A DNA stretch of 64,000 bases from an uncultured Clostridia bacterium (GCA_934636105.1 CAKTZR010000017.1:8322-72321), one strand, 5' to 3'; counted from the first letter of the stretch, positions 46,583 to 55,848 are shown. Made by a program: numbers and translations. The notes: generated by a model from the letters alone, not told the origin.

Positions 46583-47962
46583 TTATGATTCGGTCGGTTC
46601 GGGGGGTTCCACGGGGAAATAATATTTGCGGTATACGTCGCGGGCGCGAAGCACGCGGGAAGCGTAGGTCGCGGTATCCTGCGTCGGGATGACGTCGAGC
46701 GTCACGCCGTCGGCGCTGTATTGCGGGTTCTTCAGCCAGCTGTCCACATTGCCCTGTCCGGCGTGATAGGCGCAGACGATCTTGGTCGCGTCGCCGCCGA
46801 AGCGCCGGGACAGATAGCCCAGATACCATGTGCCGTACCGGATGTTCGTTTCCGGGTCATAGAGGTTATCGAACGAGTAGCCCGCGCCGTCCTCGTTGTA
46901 TTTGTGGGCGACCCACTCGGCAGTATCGGGCATCAGCTGCATCAGACCGCGCGCCCCCAGACGGCTTTCGGCTTTCGGATCGAAGCTCGATTCGCAGAGG
47001 ATGACGGCGGAGACAAGCGCCGGGTCGAGATTCTGTTCGCTGGCATACAGGGTGATCAGGTCGCCGTAATACAGCGGATGCTGCGCGCGTTCGGCGGCTT
47101 CGGCCTCCAGGCGGCGGCGCTCCTCCTGTTTGGCGAGATAGGTTTTGGTGATGGATACAGCGCCCGTGACCAGCAGAATCAGCGCCAGCGCGAGAGCAAG
47201 AAAGCGAATTGGCGCAGGCAACCCGTCAAACGGCGAGCCCTTGCGGGCGGAATGCGTGCGGCGGGGGGAATCCTCCGTCTCGATCGGCACAACGCGGACG
47301 GCGCGGCGCGGCACGGACGGTCTTTCCGGCGGCACATCGTCGGAGAGATCGAGCGTCTGCGGGGGACGGCGGCGGCGCGCGGGCTTAAGCGCGAAAAGCA
47401 GCGCGTCCACCTGCTGCCGCGTCTGTTCGAGGGTTCCGCTTGTGTCGATGACGGCGTCTGCACGGCGGATTTTTTCATCCAGCGGCATCTGCGAATCGAT
47501 GCGGCGCTCAGCCTGCTCACGGCTCAAGCCGTCGCGCTCAAAAAGACGCTGAATCTGCGTCTCGCGATCCGCCCGGACGACCCAGACGGTATCGAACAGC
47601 GCTTCCATGCCGCATTCATACAGCAGCGGAATATCGCCGATGACAATCTGTCCCGGCGCGTCGAGCTGGTCAAGCTGGCGCTTGATTTCCGCGAGAATCA
47701 TCGGATGCAGAATGGCGTTGAGCGCTTCGCGCTTCTGCGCGTTGGCAAAGACAAGCTGGCCGAGCTTGGCGCGGTCAAGCGACGCGCCGGAAAACACGTC
47801 GTCGCCGAACGCTTGGCGAATTTCCGGCAGAGCCGCGCCGCCGTCCGCCGTCAGCGCGCGGGAAATCGCGTCCGCATCGACGATCAGGCAGCCTTTTTGC
47901 TTGAGATACTGGCTGACGGTGCTTTTACCGCAGGCAATGGAACCGGTTAAACCGATTTTCAT
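46583..47962 (-). CDS. fusion of dephospho-CoA kinase and lytic transglycosylase
   Basis: 459 residues in one uninterrupted frame. Residues 1 to ~200 are CoaE: GLTGSIACGKST (P-loop), VDADAISRAL, HPMI and the GDIPLLYECGME block. A basic, Pro-rich linker (KPARRRRPPQTL, then RRAVRVVPIETED) leads to one membrane helix (about 265-288; PIRFLALALALILLVTGAV). Then comes a charged helix and an SLT/lysozyme-like domain (about 310-455) with catalytic Glu in ILCESSFDP, GARGLMQLMP and AYHAGQGNV. Topology fits: kinase inside, transglycosylase outside. ATG 47962 has GGAGG upstream. polA is next upstream on the same strand, as polA-coaE is common in Firmicutes. Confidence 0.88.
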   Translation of the reverse strand: MKIGLTGSIACGKSTVSQYLKQKGCLIVDADAISRALTADGGAALPEIRQAFGDDVFSGASLDRAKLGQLVFANAQKREALNAILHPMILAEIKRQLDQLDAPGQIVIGDIPLLYECGMEALFDTVWVVRADRETQIQRLFERDGLSREQAERRIDSQMPLDEKIRRADAVIDTSGTLEQTRQQVDALLFALKPARRRRPPQTLDLSDDVPPERPSVPRRAVRVVPIETEDSPRRTHSARKGSPFDGLPAPIRFLALALALILLVTGAVSITKTYLAKQEERRRLEAEAAERAQHPLYYGDLITLYASEQNLDPALVSAVILCESSFDPKAESRLGARGLMQLMPDTAEWVAHKYNEDGAGYSFDNLYDPETNIRYGTWYLGYLSRRFGGDATKIVCAYHAGQGNVDSWLKNPQYSADGVTLDVIPTQDTATYASRVLRARDVYRKYYFPVEPPEPTES

Positions 47963-47992
47963 AGATGTCCTCCGAGGGGCGAGGGGGGGACG

Positions 47993-48036
47993 TTGGGGCT
48001 TTGCCCCAAACCCCACCAGAAACCTGAGGTTTCTGG
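47993..48036 (-). repeat. family B element, copy B8 (inverted; sense for coaE)
   Basis: TTGGGGC-TTT-GCCCCAA (47993-48009) and hairpin 2 arms CCAGAAACCT / AGGTTTCTGG around G (48016-48036). Relative to the minus-strand fusion gene it lies in sense orientation about 30 nt before its start. Confidence 0.9.
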
Positions 48037-48122
48037 ACTTCCCAATATTAAAATGAATCAATTTAATAAACGAATGAAAGGCATGCTTTCATGCAAGTCA
48101 TGAAGCATATAAATAATCCCGA

Positions 48123-48199
48123 ATGGATTGCGCAGCAATCCATCAAGCGGGAAATCCAAGAACCTCAGGTTCTTGGCGGGGTATGGGGCAGCGCCCCAT
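48123..48199 (+). repeat. family B three-hairpin element, copy B9
   Basis: Hairpin 1 ATGGATTGC-GCA-GCAATCCAT (48123-48143), identical to copy B1; hairpin 2 canonical (48156-48176); hairpin 3 ATGGGGC-AGC-GCCCCAT (48183-48199). Ends 6 nt from the polA stop codon, antisense to polA. Confidence 0.9.
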
Positions 48200-48204
48200 C
48201 GTCC

Positions 48205-50763
48205 TTATTTCGTATCATACCACGAGCGGCCGGAATGAACGTCCGCAATCAGCGGCACGCGCAGGGAAGCGGCGTTCTCCATGCAGCGGCGAAGCAGCGC
48301 TTCGACCTGCTCACGCTCGTTTTCCGGCGCTTCGACAATCAGCTCGTCGTGTACCTGCAAAATCAGCTTCGCGGCCAGACCGGAAGCTTTCAGCTCGTCG
48401 TGGACGGCGTTCATCGCAATCTTGATGATGTCCGCGGCCGCGCCCTGCACGGGTGTGTTCATCGCTGCGCGTTCGCCGAACTGGCGGCGGTTGTAATTGG
48501 GGCTGGTCAGCTCCGGCAGAGGACGACGGCGGCCATACATCGTGACGGAGTAGCCCTCCGCCTTGCCCTGGCTGACGCAGGACTCCATGAACCGATGAAT
48601 CGCCGGGTAGCGGGCAAAGTAGCGCGCGATGAACTCGGCGGCCTCCTTGCGGGAAATGTGCAGGTTGGAGGCCAGACCGAAATCGCTGATGCCGTAGACG
48701 ATGCCGAAATTGACGGCCTTCGCGCTGGAGCGCATCTGCGGCGTGACGGCCTCCAGCGGCACGCCGTAGACCTCCGCCGCCGTTCGGGCGTGGATATCCT
48801 GCCCCAGCGTAAAGGCTTCGCACATGGCTTCGTCGCCGGAAAGGTGGGCAAGCAGACGAAGCTCGATCTGCGAGTAATCCGCATCGACGAGCACGCTGCC
48901 CGCCGGGGCGATGAACGCGCGGCGGATTTCGCGTCCCATCGGCGTGCGCACGGGGATGTTTTGCAGGTTCGGCTCGCTGGAGGAGATGCGCCCCGTCGCG
49001 GCGATGGTTTGATCGAACCACGTGTGAATGCGCCCGTCGTGCCCCGTCAGCCGGAGCAGGCCGTCGATATACGTGCTCTTGAGCTTGGCAACCTGCCGAT
49101 AGAGCAGAATTTTTTCCACGGCCGGGTGCAGCTCGGCCAGCTCGTTTAGGGTGTCCGCGTCGGTGGAATAGCCGCGCGCGGTTTTCTTTTTGGCAGGCAG
49201 GCCGAGTTTGTCAAAGAGGACGCTGCCCAGCTGCTGCGGGCTGTTCAGGTTGAACGGCGCAACGCCGCACAGCGTGAAGATTTCATTTTTCAATTCGGCA
49301 ATCTGCTGATCGTACTGCGCGCCCAGCCGGGTCAGCTCGTCGCGATCGACGAGGAAGCCGTCGCGCTCCATGTCATACAGCGTGGTGAGCAGCGGCAGTT
49401 CGATTTCGCGGTAGAGCTTGGTCATCTCCTGCTCGTCGAGCGCGCGCTCATCCGCAAGCGTTTGCTGCAAGAGTGAGGCGGCGTTTTCCGGCGCTTCGTA
49501 TTTGCCGCTCTGCGGGGCGAGAAGATACTGCATGATCTGGTCGTCGTCAAACGGTGCGGTGACGGCCAGATTCCACGGGGCCAGCTCGGTTTTCAGCCGC
49601 TTGGCATTCCAGAGGATGAGCGGCCGTGCGCCCGTCAGCAGAGGAGACAGCGCTTTGGCTGCATTCAAGGGATCGAGCCCGCCGCCGAGAAGCCCCTGCG
49701 CATAGGGAACAAGCGCCTGAACGCCGTTTTCCGCCGCGAGTGAAACGCCGTCTTCCCGTATGAGCATAGCGACGCGCGCATCGTCGGGCAGATTGGCAAT
49801 CAGCGCGGCGATGGCCGCTTCATCGGAAAGCGTCTGCTCGTCCTGCCAGACCATCTGCGGCGCGGCGGGAGCGTCTTCCTCCGCGCGCTGGCCGGAAAGC
49901 TGCAAAAGGCGGCTGGTCAGCGTCTTGAGACCAAGCTGCTCAAACAGCGGCAGCACGCCTGTCATATCGCCCAGACGGCAGTCTTCCAGCGTCACGTCGT
50001 CCAGCGGTACATAACGCGTGATGGTCGCGATCTTCTTGCTCATCAGGCCGGACATGCGCCCGTCGATCATTTTTTCGCGCTGCTTGCCCTTGAGGTCGGT
50101 TTCTGCATGATCGAGCGCGTTTTCCAGCGTGCCGTAAGCGGTCAGCAGCTTGACCGCCGTCTTTTCGCCAATGCCGGGAATGCCAGGGATGTTGTCGCTT
50201 GCGTCGCCCATCAGCCCCTTGAGATCGGGAATCTGGGCCGGGGTCACGCCGAAATCCTCCAGCACCTTTTCCGGCGTGTAGCGCACCACGTCGCTCACGC
50301 CGCGCTTGGTGTAAAGGACGTTGCTTGTCTCGGTGACCAGCTGCATGGAATCGCGGTCGCCCGTGACCAGCAGCGCGGGAATGCCCGCTTCCTCGCAGCG
50401 GCGGGCGAATGTGCCGAGGATGTCGTCCGCCTCGAAGGTCGGGCAGGTCAGAATCTTTACGCCCATTTTTTCCAGGCATTCGCGCACAAGGTCAAACTGC
50501 GGGCGCAGTTCCGGCGCGGTCGGCTTGCGGCCCGCCTTATACTCGCTGTAATCCTTGTGGCGGAAGGTCGGCCCGTGCAGATCGAACGCCACCGCCAGAT
50601 AGCGCGGATGCTCGTCGCCGACCACCTTGAAAAGCATGGAAAGAAAGCCGAAAACGGCATTGGTGAACACGCCGTCCGCGTTGGAAAGCGGGGGAAGGGC
50701 GTGGAAAGCGCGGTGCATGAGGCTGTTGCCATCGACGATGACAAAGGTATCCGGCTGTGACAT
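48205..50763 (-). CDS. polA: DNA polymerase I
   Basis: 852 residues. N-terminal 5'-3' exonuclease (VIVDGNSLMHRAFHALPPLSNADGVFTNAV region, TGDRDSMQL), a middle 3'-5' exonuclease-like domain that lacks the DxE catalytic pattern as in many Firmicutes PolA (so no proofreading is expected), and the polymerase domain with DYSQIELRLLAHLSGD, KAVNFGIVYG and QVHDELIVEAPE. ATG 50763 after AAGGAG. A promoter lies at 50831-50803. Confidence 0.97.
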   Translation of the reverse strand: MSQPDTFVIVDGNSLMHRAFHALPPLSNADGVFTNAVFGFLSMLFKVVGDEHPRYLAVAFDLHGPTFRHKDYSEYKAGRKPTAPELRPQFDLVRECLEKMGVKILTCPTFEADDILGTFARRCEEAGIPALLVTGDRDSMQLVTETSNVLYTKRGVSDVVRYTPEKVLEDFGVTPAQIPDLKGLMGDASDNIPGIPGIGEKTAVKLLTAYGTLENALDHAETDLKGKQREKMIDGRMSGLMSKKIATITRYVPLDDVTLEDCRLGDMTGVLPLFEQLGLKTLTSRLLQLSGQRAEEDAPAAPQMVWQDEQTLSDEAAIAALIANLPDDARVAMLIREDGVSLAAENGVQALVPYAQGLLGGGLDPLNAAKALSPLLTGARPLILWNAKRLKTELAPWNLAVTAPFDDDQIMQYLLAPQSGKYEAPENAASLLQQTLADERALDEQEMTKLYREIELPLLTTLYDMERDGFLVDRDELTRLGAQYDQQIAELKNEIFTLCGVAPFNLNSPQQLGSVLFDKLGLPAKKKTARGYSTDADTLNELAELHPAVEKILLYRQVAKLKSTYIDGLLRLTGHDGRIHTWFDQTIAATGRISSSEPNLQNIPVRTPMGREIRRAFIAPAGSVLVDADYSQIELRLLAHLSGDEAMCEAFTLGQDIHARTAAEVYGVPLEAVTPQMRSSAKAVNFGIVYGISDFGLASNLHISRKEAAEFIARYFARYPAIHRFMESCVSQGKAEGYSVTMYGRRRPLPELTSPNYNRRQFGERAAMNTPVQGAAADIIKIAMNAVHDELKASGLAAKLILQVHDELIVEAPENEREQVEALLRRCMENAASLRVPLIADVHSGRSWYDTK

Positions 50764-50802
50764 GGCGTTCTCCTTTTTCAAGTCATAAAATCGTGTATGA
50801 TT

Positions 50803-50831
50803 ATGATACCACAAAGAGGGGGAAAATACAA
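50803..50831 (-). promoter_or_regulatory. sigma-A promoter for polA
   Basis: On the minus strand TTGTAT (50831-50826), 17-bp spacer, TATCAT (50808-50803). Confidence 0.6.
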
Positions 50832-50909
50832 ACGGCGCGATAACAAAAAGAAGGGCGCAAAGCCCCTCTTGAAAGGATGGAATCGTTCCGTTTATGTCGG
50901 AAAAACGGG

Positions 50910-51254
50910 TCAGTACCGCTCAATCTCCATCCGCGCTTCCTCAAATCCGGCGAGAAGCTCCAGAAAGACGGCCTGCGCCTGCGGGAGATTTTCGCTTTTG
51001 CCGCCGCGGAGCAGATCGCACAAAACGGCGGCCGGGCGGCTGACGGAAACGACGGCCAGCTGGGAGGAAAGCCCCTTGAGCGTGTGCGCCAGCAGGAAAG
51101 CCTGCTCCACGTCGCCCTGCATCAGCGCGTCGCTGAGCGGAACGAGCGATGTGTTTTGCGCAAAACGACGCAGATGCCCCAAATAAAAGGAGAGGTTGTT
51201 GCCGTTGCAGGCCAGACCTGCGTCAAAATCGATTGCAGAAGCTGCGTAAGCCAT
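50910..51254 (-). CDS. stand-alone histidine phosphotransfer (Hpt) protein
   Basis: 114 residues. The Hpt phospho-acceptor motif AHTLKGLSSQLAV with His in HxLKG is clear; DVEQAFLLAHTLKG and the helical bundle fit the family. No receptor kinase or response regulator is adjacent, so its phosphorelay partners are elsewhere. ATG 51254 follows AAGGAGG. A minus-strand promoter TTGTAT-17-TATACT lies at 51318-51290. Confidence 0.85.
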   Translation of the reverse strand: MAYAASAIDFDAGLACNGNNLSFYLGHLRRFAQNTSLVPLSDALMQGDVEQAFLLAHTLKGLSSQLAVVSVSRPAAVLCDLLRGGKSENLPQAQAVFLELLAGFEEARMEIERY

Positions 51255-51289
51255 TGAAAAAACCTCCTTGTAAGGGAGAATATACAGAA

Positions 51290-51318
51290 AGTATACCATA
51301 CGGCAGGGCAATATACAA
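51290..51318 (-). promoter_or_regulatory. sigma-A promoter for the Hpt gene
   Basis: TTGTAT (51318-51313), 17-bp spacer, TATACT (51295-51290) on the minus strand. Confidence 0.65.
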
Positions 51319-51482
51319 GATGATAACAGCCGGATCTGCGCCTGCAGGGCGAGGGAAAGCGGCGGAAAGAATTTTCTGCCTTTTTGAGGCGGCAGGCAGG
51401 AAAAACGAAAAGCTGCGCGAAAAGAAAATTTGTGTTTATATGCCTATACGGCATTTTTGACCCATGGAAAGGACGATTCCCG

Positions 51483-52400
51483 ATGAAAAAGAAACATGCT
51501 TTGGCGCTGATTCTGGCGCTTTTGACCCTGCTTGCGACGGGATGCGCCGCACAGACGGACGGGCAGACCACGATTGTAACGAGCTTTTACCCGATGTATG
51601 TGCTGACGCTGAATGTGACGGACGGCATCGACGGCGTGACCGTGCAGAACATGGCGGAGCAGAACGTCGGCTGTCTGCATGATTATCAGCTGCAAACCCG
51701 CGACATGGTGGCGCTGGAGGGCGCGGATGCGCTGGTCATCAACGGCGGCGGGATGGAGCAGTTTATGGATAAGGTACTTACGCTGCGCGAGGATCTGCCC
51801 GTGATTGACGCAAGCGAGGGGATTGAGATGTTCCCCAGCGACGAGGAGCACGACCACGATGCGCATGAGCACGACGATCACGACGAGCTGTATAACGCGC
51901 ACGTGTGGCTCGATCCGAACCGCGCCATTCAGCAGGTGAAGAACATTGCGGAAGGTCTGGCGAAGGCTGACCCAGAGCACGCGGAAGCCTATCAAAAGAA
52001 TGCGGAAAGCTATATCGCACGGCTGACGGTGCTGGACGACGAATTGTCCGCGCAGCTTGCGCCGTTTGCGGGCGCGGATATCATCACGTTCCACGAAGCG
52101 TTTGCCTATTTCGCCGACGCGTACAATCTGCATGTGGCGGGCGTGATCGCCAACGAGCCGGGCGAGGAGCCGAGTACGCGCGACATCGCCGATACCTGTG
52201 ATCTGGTGACGAAGCTGGGCATCAAGACGCTGTTCGTGGAGCCGCAGTATCCGCAGAAGGCCGCAGAGACCATCGCGCGGGAGACGGGCGCTTCCATTTA
52301 TACGCTCGACCCGTGCGTATCCGGCGACGGCACGAAAGAAAGCTATGAAACCATCATGCGCGAAAACGCGAAGGTACTCACGGAGGCGCTTTCCAAATGA
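51483..52400 (+). CDS. znuA: zinc ABC transporter substrate-binding lipoprotein (ZnuA-like)
   Basis: 305 residues. Lipoprotein signal ending LLATGC. Cluster A-I fold with TIVTSFYPMYVLT, a His/Asp-rich loop (HDHDAHEHDDHD) typical of zinc rather than manganese binders, AHVWLDPN and TFHEAFAYFA. Delivers metal to the ATPase/permease encoded next (ATGA overlaps). ATG 51483 after AAAGGA. Confidence 0.93.
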   Translation: MKKKHALALILALLTLLATGCAAQTDGQTTIVTSFYPMYVLTLNVTDGIDGVTVQNMAEQNVGCLHDYQLQTRDMVALEGADALVINGGGMEQFMDKVLTLREDLPVIDASEGIEMFPSDEEHDHDAHEHDDHDELYNAHVWLDPNRAIQQVKNIAEGLAKADPEHAEAYQKNAESYIARLTVLDDELSAQLAPFAGADIITFHEAFAYFADAYNLHVAGVIANEPGEEPSTRDIADTCDLVTKLGIKTLFVEPQYPQKAAETIARETGASIYTLDPCVSGDGTKESYETIMRENAKVLTEALSK

Positions 52401-53206
52401 CGCAAAAAAAGACGATTCAACCCCAGATTACCCATGACCACGAAGGGCATGCGCATGTGAACTGCCCCGGCCTTGCGCCGTGCAGGCTCTGCCGCATCGA
52501 GGTCGATCATTTGAGTGTGGCGGCGGGGCATCAGCAGCTGCTGCACGACGTGAATCTGCACATCCATTGCGGCGAGTTGACCGCGCTGATCGGCGCAAAC
52601 GGCGCGGGCAAGACGACGCTGATCCGCGCGCTGCTCGGCCAGGTGGAATATAAGGGCGTTATCCGCCATCTGACGACGGATGGCCGACCGGCGGCGGATG
52701 TGCGCACCGGTTATGTGCCCCAGCAGCTGGAATTTGACCGTTCCTCCCCGGTGACGGTCACGGATTTTATGGCTGCGTCGCTTTCCAGAAGACCGGTTTT
52801 CCTCGGCGTGAGCAAAAAGACGCGGGAAAAGGTGATGAGCGCGCTGGCCCGAACGCACTGCGAAAAGCTCTGCAAGCGGCCGTTGGGCGCGCTGTCCGGC
52901 GGCGAGCTGCAGCGCGTGCTGCTGGCGCTGGCGCTGACCCCGCAGCCCGATCTGCTGATTCTGGATGAACCGGTTTCCGGCGTGGACCAGAACGGGCTGG
53001 AATCGTTTTATCAGACGGTGGACGAGCTGAAACGCACCAATCACATGGCGATTCTGCTCGTTTCGCACGATCTGGACGTGGTGCGCCGCTATGCCGACCG
53101 CGTTGTGCTGATGCAGGGCACGGTCGTGCGGCAGGGCGACCCGGAAACCGTGTTTGACAGCGACGAGTTCGCGCAGGTGTTTTATACGAGAGGAGGGCGC
53201 GCATGA
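52397..53206 (+). CDS. znuC: zinc ABC transporter ATP-binding protein (ZnuC-like)
   Basis: 269 residues. Walker A GANGAGKTT, signature LSGGELQR, Walker B LLILDEPVSGVD, switch His in LLVSHDLDVV. The first ~33 residues are an unusual extension with HDHEGHAHVNC and CRLC, a possible metal-binding tail. ATGA overlaps on both sides couple it to znuA and znuB. Confidence 0.94.
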   Translation: MTQKKTIQPQITHDHEGHAHVNCPGLAPCRLCRIEVDHLSVAAGHQQLLHDVNLHIHCGELTALIGANGAGKTTLIRALLGQVEYKGVIRHLTTDGRPAADVRTGYVPQQLEFDRSSPVTVTDFMAASLSRRPVFLGVSKKTREKVMSALARTHCEKLCKRPLGALSGGELQRVLLALALTPQPDLLILDEPVSGVDQNGLESFYQTVDELKRTNHMAILLVSHDLDVVRRYADRVVLMQGTVVRQGDPETVFDSDEFAQVFYTRGGRA

Positions 53207-54036
53207 GCGGTATTTACGCCCTGATGGACACGCTTCTGCCCTTTGAGTGGCTGCATTATACGTTTATGAAGAATGCGCTGATTGCGATTCTTCTGCTGAC
53301 CCCGCTGTTTGGCATGCTGGGCACGATGGCGGTGGATAATAAGATGGCGTTCTTTTCCGATGCGCTGGGGCACAGCGCGCTGACGGGCATTGCCATCGGC
53401 GTGGTGCTCGGCTGGCAGAGCCAGATGAGCGCGATGCTTCTGTTCGGCATTCTCTGGGCGGTGCTCATCACGTTTGTGAAGCACCATTCCAAGATGAGCG
53501 CGGACACGATCATCAGCGTGTTTTCCTCGACCTCGATTGCGCTGGGCCTTGTGGTGCTCTCGCGCGGCGGCGCGTTTGCCAAGTATTCCTCCGTACTGGT
53601 GGGCGACGTGCTCTCCGTGGCGCAGGGCGATCTGCTTGCGCTGCTGCTGGCGCTGGTCGGAACGGTCGTCTGCTGGATTTTCCTGTTCAACCCGCTGCTC
53701 ATTACCAGCGTCAATGCGCCGCTGGCGCAGAGCCGCGGCATTCGCTCCCGCATGACGGAATACGCGTTCACGATGCTCGTCGCTGTCGCGGTGATGGTTT
53801 CGATCCGCTGGGTCGGCGTGATGCTGATTAACTCGCTGCTGATTCTTCCGGCGGCGGCTTCCCGCAACGTGGCCAGAAGCGCGGCGGGGTATATGCGCAC
53901 GAGCGTTATCATCGCGCTTTGCTGCGGTGTGGTCGGGCTGGCGCTGTCGTATTATCTCAATACCAGCGCGGGCGCGGCGATTGTGCTTTGCTGCGCGGCG
54001 GTGTACTTCGTGACCCTGCCGATGCGTAGAAAATAA
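53203..54036 (+). CDS. znuB: zinc ABC transporter permease (ZnuB-like)
   Basis: 277 residues, about eight helices. FFSDALGHSALTGIAIGVVLG (family motif) and the MVSIRWVGVMLINSLLILPAAASRNVA segment place it with ABC-3 metal permeases. Last gene of the operon. Confidence 0.94.
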   Translation: MSGIYALMDTLLPFEWLHYTFMKNALIAILLLTPLFGMLGTMAVDNKMAFFSDALGHSALTGIAIGVVLGWQSQMSAMLLFGILWAVLITFVKHHSKMSADTIISVFSSTSIALGLVVLSRGGAFAKYSSVLVGDVLSVAQGDLLALLLALVGTVVCWIFLFNPLLITSVNAPLAQSRGIRSRMTEYAFTMLVAVAVMVSIRWVGVMLINSLLILPAAASRNVARSAAGYMRTSVIIALCCGVVGLALSYYLNTSAGAAIVLCCAAVYFVTLPMRRK

Positions 54037-54067
54037 CCCTCAAAACCGACATTTCAGCCCGCAACGC

Positions 54068-54096
54068 TTGTCTGTGCCGGGCTGCTATGCTATAAT
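54068..54096 (+). promoter_or_regulatory. sigma-A promoter for the DUF5685/J-domain pair
   Basis: TTGTCT (54068-54073), 17-bp spacer, TATAAT (54091-54096). Element B10 starts ~20 nt downstream, so it would be in the 5' leader RNA. Confidence 0.72.
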
Positions 54097-54122
54097 TCTG
54101 CACGTCATAAAAAGAGGAAAAT

Positions 54123-54165
54123 CCAAGAACCTCAGGTTCTTGGCAGGGTATGGGACGGAGTCCCA
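54123..54165 (+). repeat. family B element, copy B10 (compensated hairpin 3)
   Basis: Hairpin 2 canonical (54123-54143); hairpin 3 TGGGAC-GGA-GTCCCA (54151-54165), where a C-G pair has become A-T/C-G with pairing kept. 28 nt before the DUF5685 start and downstream of a promoter. Confidence 0.9.
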
Positions 54166-54193
54166 GCGTTCCCCATCGAAAGGAGGCGCGGCC

Positions 54194-55030
54194 GTGCTCG
54201 GCGTGATGACCGTCCGAAAGGATGAACTCAAGTTTCGCGAATTTGACCGATATCGCGGATTTTACTGCGGGCTCTGCCGCGCAATCGGCCAGCGGTGCGG
54301 CAAGGCCTGCCGCATGGCGCTCAGCTTTGAAATGACCTTCCTTTCCATGCTGCTGACCTCGCTGTATGAGCCGAAAACGAAAGGCGAAATGCGCCGATGC
54401 GCCTTTCATCCCATCGAAAAAAGGCTGATGCTGGGAAATGAAGCCATCGATTACTGCGCGGATTTGAGCGCGCTGATTTCCTATTACGACCTGCGCGACG
54501 GCTGGGAAGATGAAAAACGTGTCGATAAGCTCGCGGAAAGCGCGCTGCTCAAGACGGCAGCCAGGCGTGCAGGCGAAGCCCTTCCCCGGCAGAGGAAAGC
54601 GGTGGAGCGATACGTTGAGAAGCTGCACGAGGTTGAGCAGAAAAACGATATGAACCTCGACGCGGCGGCGAATCTCTCCGGCGAGCTGCTTGGCGAATTG
54701 TACGTTTGGAAAAAGGATGTTTACGAGCGGGATTTGCGCGAACTGGGCTTCTATCTCGGCAAATTCATCTATTTGTGCGACAGCTTTGAGGACGTCGAAC
54801 AGGATATCAAAAAGAACAATTACAATCCCCTTGCCGGGCGGTTTAAACGGCCGGAATTTGAGGACGAAAGCCGCATGATGCTGGAGGATATGATGGCCCG
54901 CGCGTGCAGGGCGTTTGAATGCCTGCCGCTGATCGAGGACGCGCCGATTATGCGCAACATCCTCTATTCGGGCATATGGCTGCGCTTTGAAAGCGCGTGT
55001 GAGCGAAGAAAGGCGAAAAGCAAGCAATGA
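54194..55030 (+). CDS. DUF5685 family protein
   Basis: 278 residues from GTG 54194 (AAAGGAGGCG upstream). [26 protein letters not shown] at the N-terminus, with conserved CGLC, and helices containing [24 protein letters not shown] and [27 protein letters not shown], match DUF5685. The pattern of aspartates recalls a helical, prenyltransferase-like or metal-binding fold, but no function is established. Coupled by ATGA overlap to a J-domain protein. Confidence 0.85.
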   Translation: MLGVMTVRKDELKFREFDRYRGFYCGLCRAIGQRCGKACRMALSFEMTFLSMLLTSLYEPKTKGEMRRCAFHPIEKRLMLGNEAIDYCADLSALISYYDLRDGWEDEKRVDKLAESALLKTAARRAGEALPRQRKAVERYVEKLHEVEQKNDMNLDAAANLSGELLGELYVWKKDVYERDLRELGFYLGKFIYLCDSFEDVEQDIKKNNYNPLAGRFKRPEFEDESRMMLEDMMARACRAFECLPLIEDAPIMRNILYSGIWLRFESACERRKAKSKQ

Positions 55031-55776
55031 CAGATCCGTATCAGGTTTTAGGCGTATCCCCGACGGCCAGCGACGACGAGGTGAAGAAGGCCTATCGAAC
55101 GCTCTGCAAAAAATACCACCCGGACGCGAACGTGGGCAAGCCGGACGCCGCGCAGGCCGAAAAGAAATTTATGGAAGTGCAGCAGGCGTATGAGGAAATC
55201 ATGCACAGGCGGCAGGGCGGCGGCCAGCGCGCGGGCAGCGGCTATAACGGCGGCGCGCAGCAGCAGCGGCAGCCGCAGTATGACGACCCGTTTGCTTCGT
55301 TCTGGGGCGCTTACGGCGGCAATGCTTATGGCAATTCCGGTTATGGCGGCTATGGAAACGCCGGATACGGCCAGACCCAGCCGGATGATTCCATCGAGAT
55401 GCGCGCGGCGAAAAATTATATCGACACGGGCCACTATGCCGAGGCGCTCAACGCGCTGGGCAGCGTGCCCGCCGGAAAGCGCAACGCCCGCTGGTATTTC
55501 CTCAGCGCGCTGGCCCAGAGCGGTCTGCACAACAACGCGCAGGCGATGGAATACGCCCGGCAGGCTGCGAGCATGGAGCCGGGCAACATGCAGTATCAGC
55601 AGCTGCTCAGCCAGCTTCAGGGCGGCGGAAGCTGGTACAGCCAGCAGGGGCAGGAATATGGCCGTAAAACCGGCGGCATGAACAGCGTCTGCACAACCAT
55701 TTTGATGCTGAATCTGTGCTGCGCCTGCTGCGGCGGCGGGCGGATGATGTATTATCCGATGTTCTGCTGCATCTGA
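55027..55776 (+). CDS. J-domain protein with Cys-rich C-terminus
   Basis: 249 residues. N-terminal J domain ([24 protein letters not shown] in YHPDANVG) followed by a Gln/Gly/Tyr/Asn-rich low-complexity segment, a TPR-like helical pair ([38 protein letters not shown]) and a C-terminal end with six or more Cys ([13 protein letters not shown]). A J protein would bring DnaK to a client, perhaps the DUF5685 protein. No zinc-finger repeats, so it is not a second DnaJ. Confidence 0.85.
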   Translation: MTDPYQVLGVSPTASDDEVKKAYRTLCKKYHPDANVGKPDAAQAEKKFMEVQQAYEEIMHRRQGGGQRAGSGYNGGAQQQRQPQYDDPFASFWGAYGGNAYGNSGYGGYGNAGYGQTQPDDSIEMRAAKNYIDTGHYAEALNALGSVPAGKRNARWYFLSALAQSGLHNNAQAMEYARQAASMEPGNMQYQQLLSQLQGGGSWYSQQGQEYGRKTGGMNSVCTTILMLNLCCACCGGGRMMYYPMFCCI

Positions 55777-55812
55777 CATGATGAAAAAAACTCATCGATA
55801 ACGTGAATCGCA

Positions 55813-55848
55813 AGCTATTCTTTCCGCACGGAGGGGATAGCTTTTTCT
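55813..55848 (+). terminator. intrinsic terminator after the J-domain gene
   Basis: AGCTATTCTTTCCG pairs with CGGAGGGGATAGCT (three G-U pairs), then TTTTCTT. Confidence 0.8.

Noticed and set aside
47963..48061. N-terminal extension of the CoaE-SLT protein
   Set aside because: Those codons are translation of family B element B8; the real start has GGAGG and the CoaE N-terminus MKIGLTGS.
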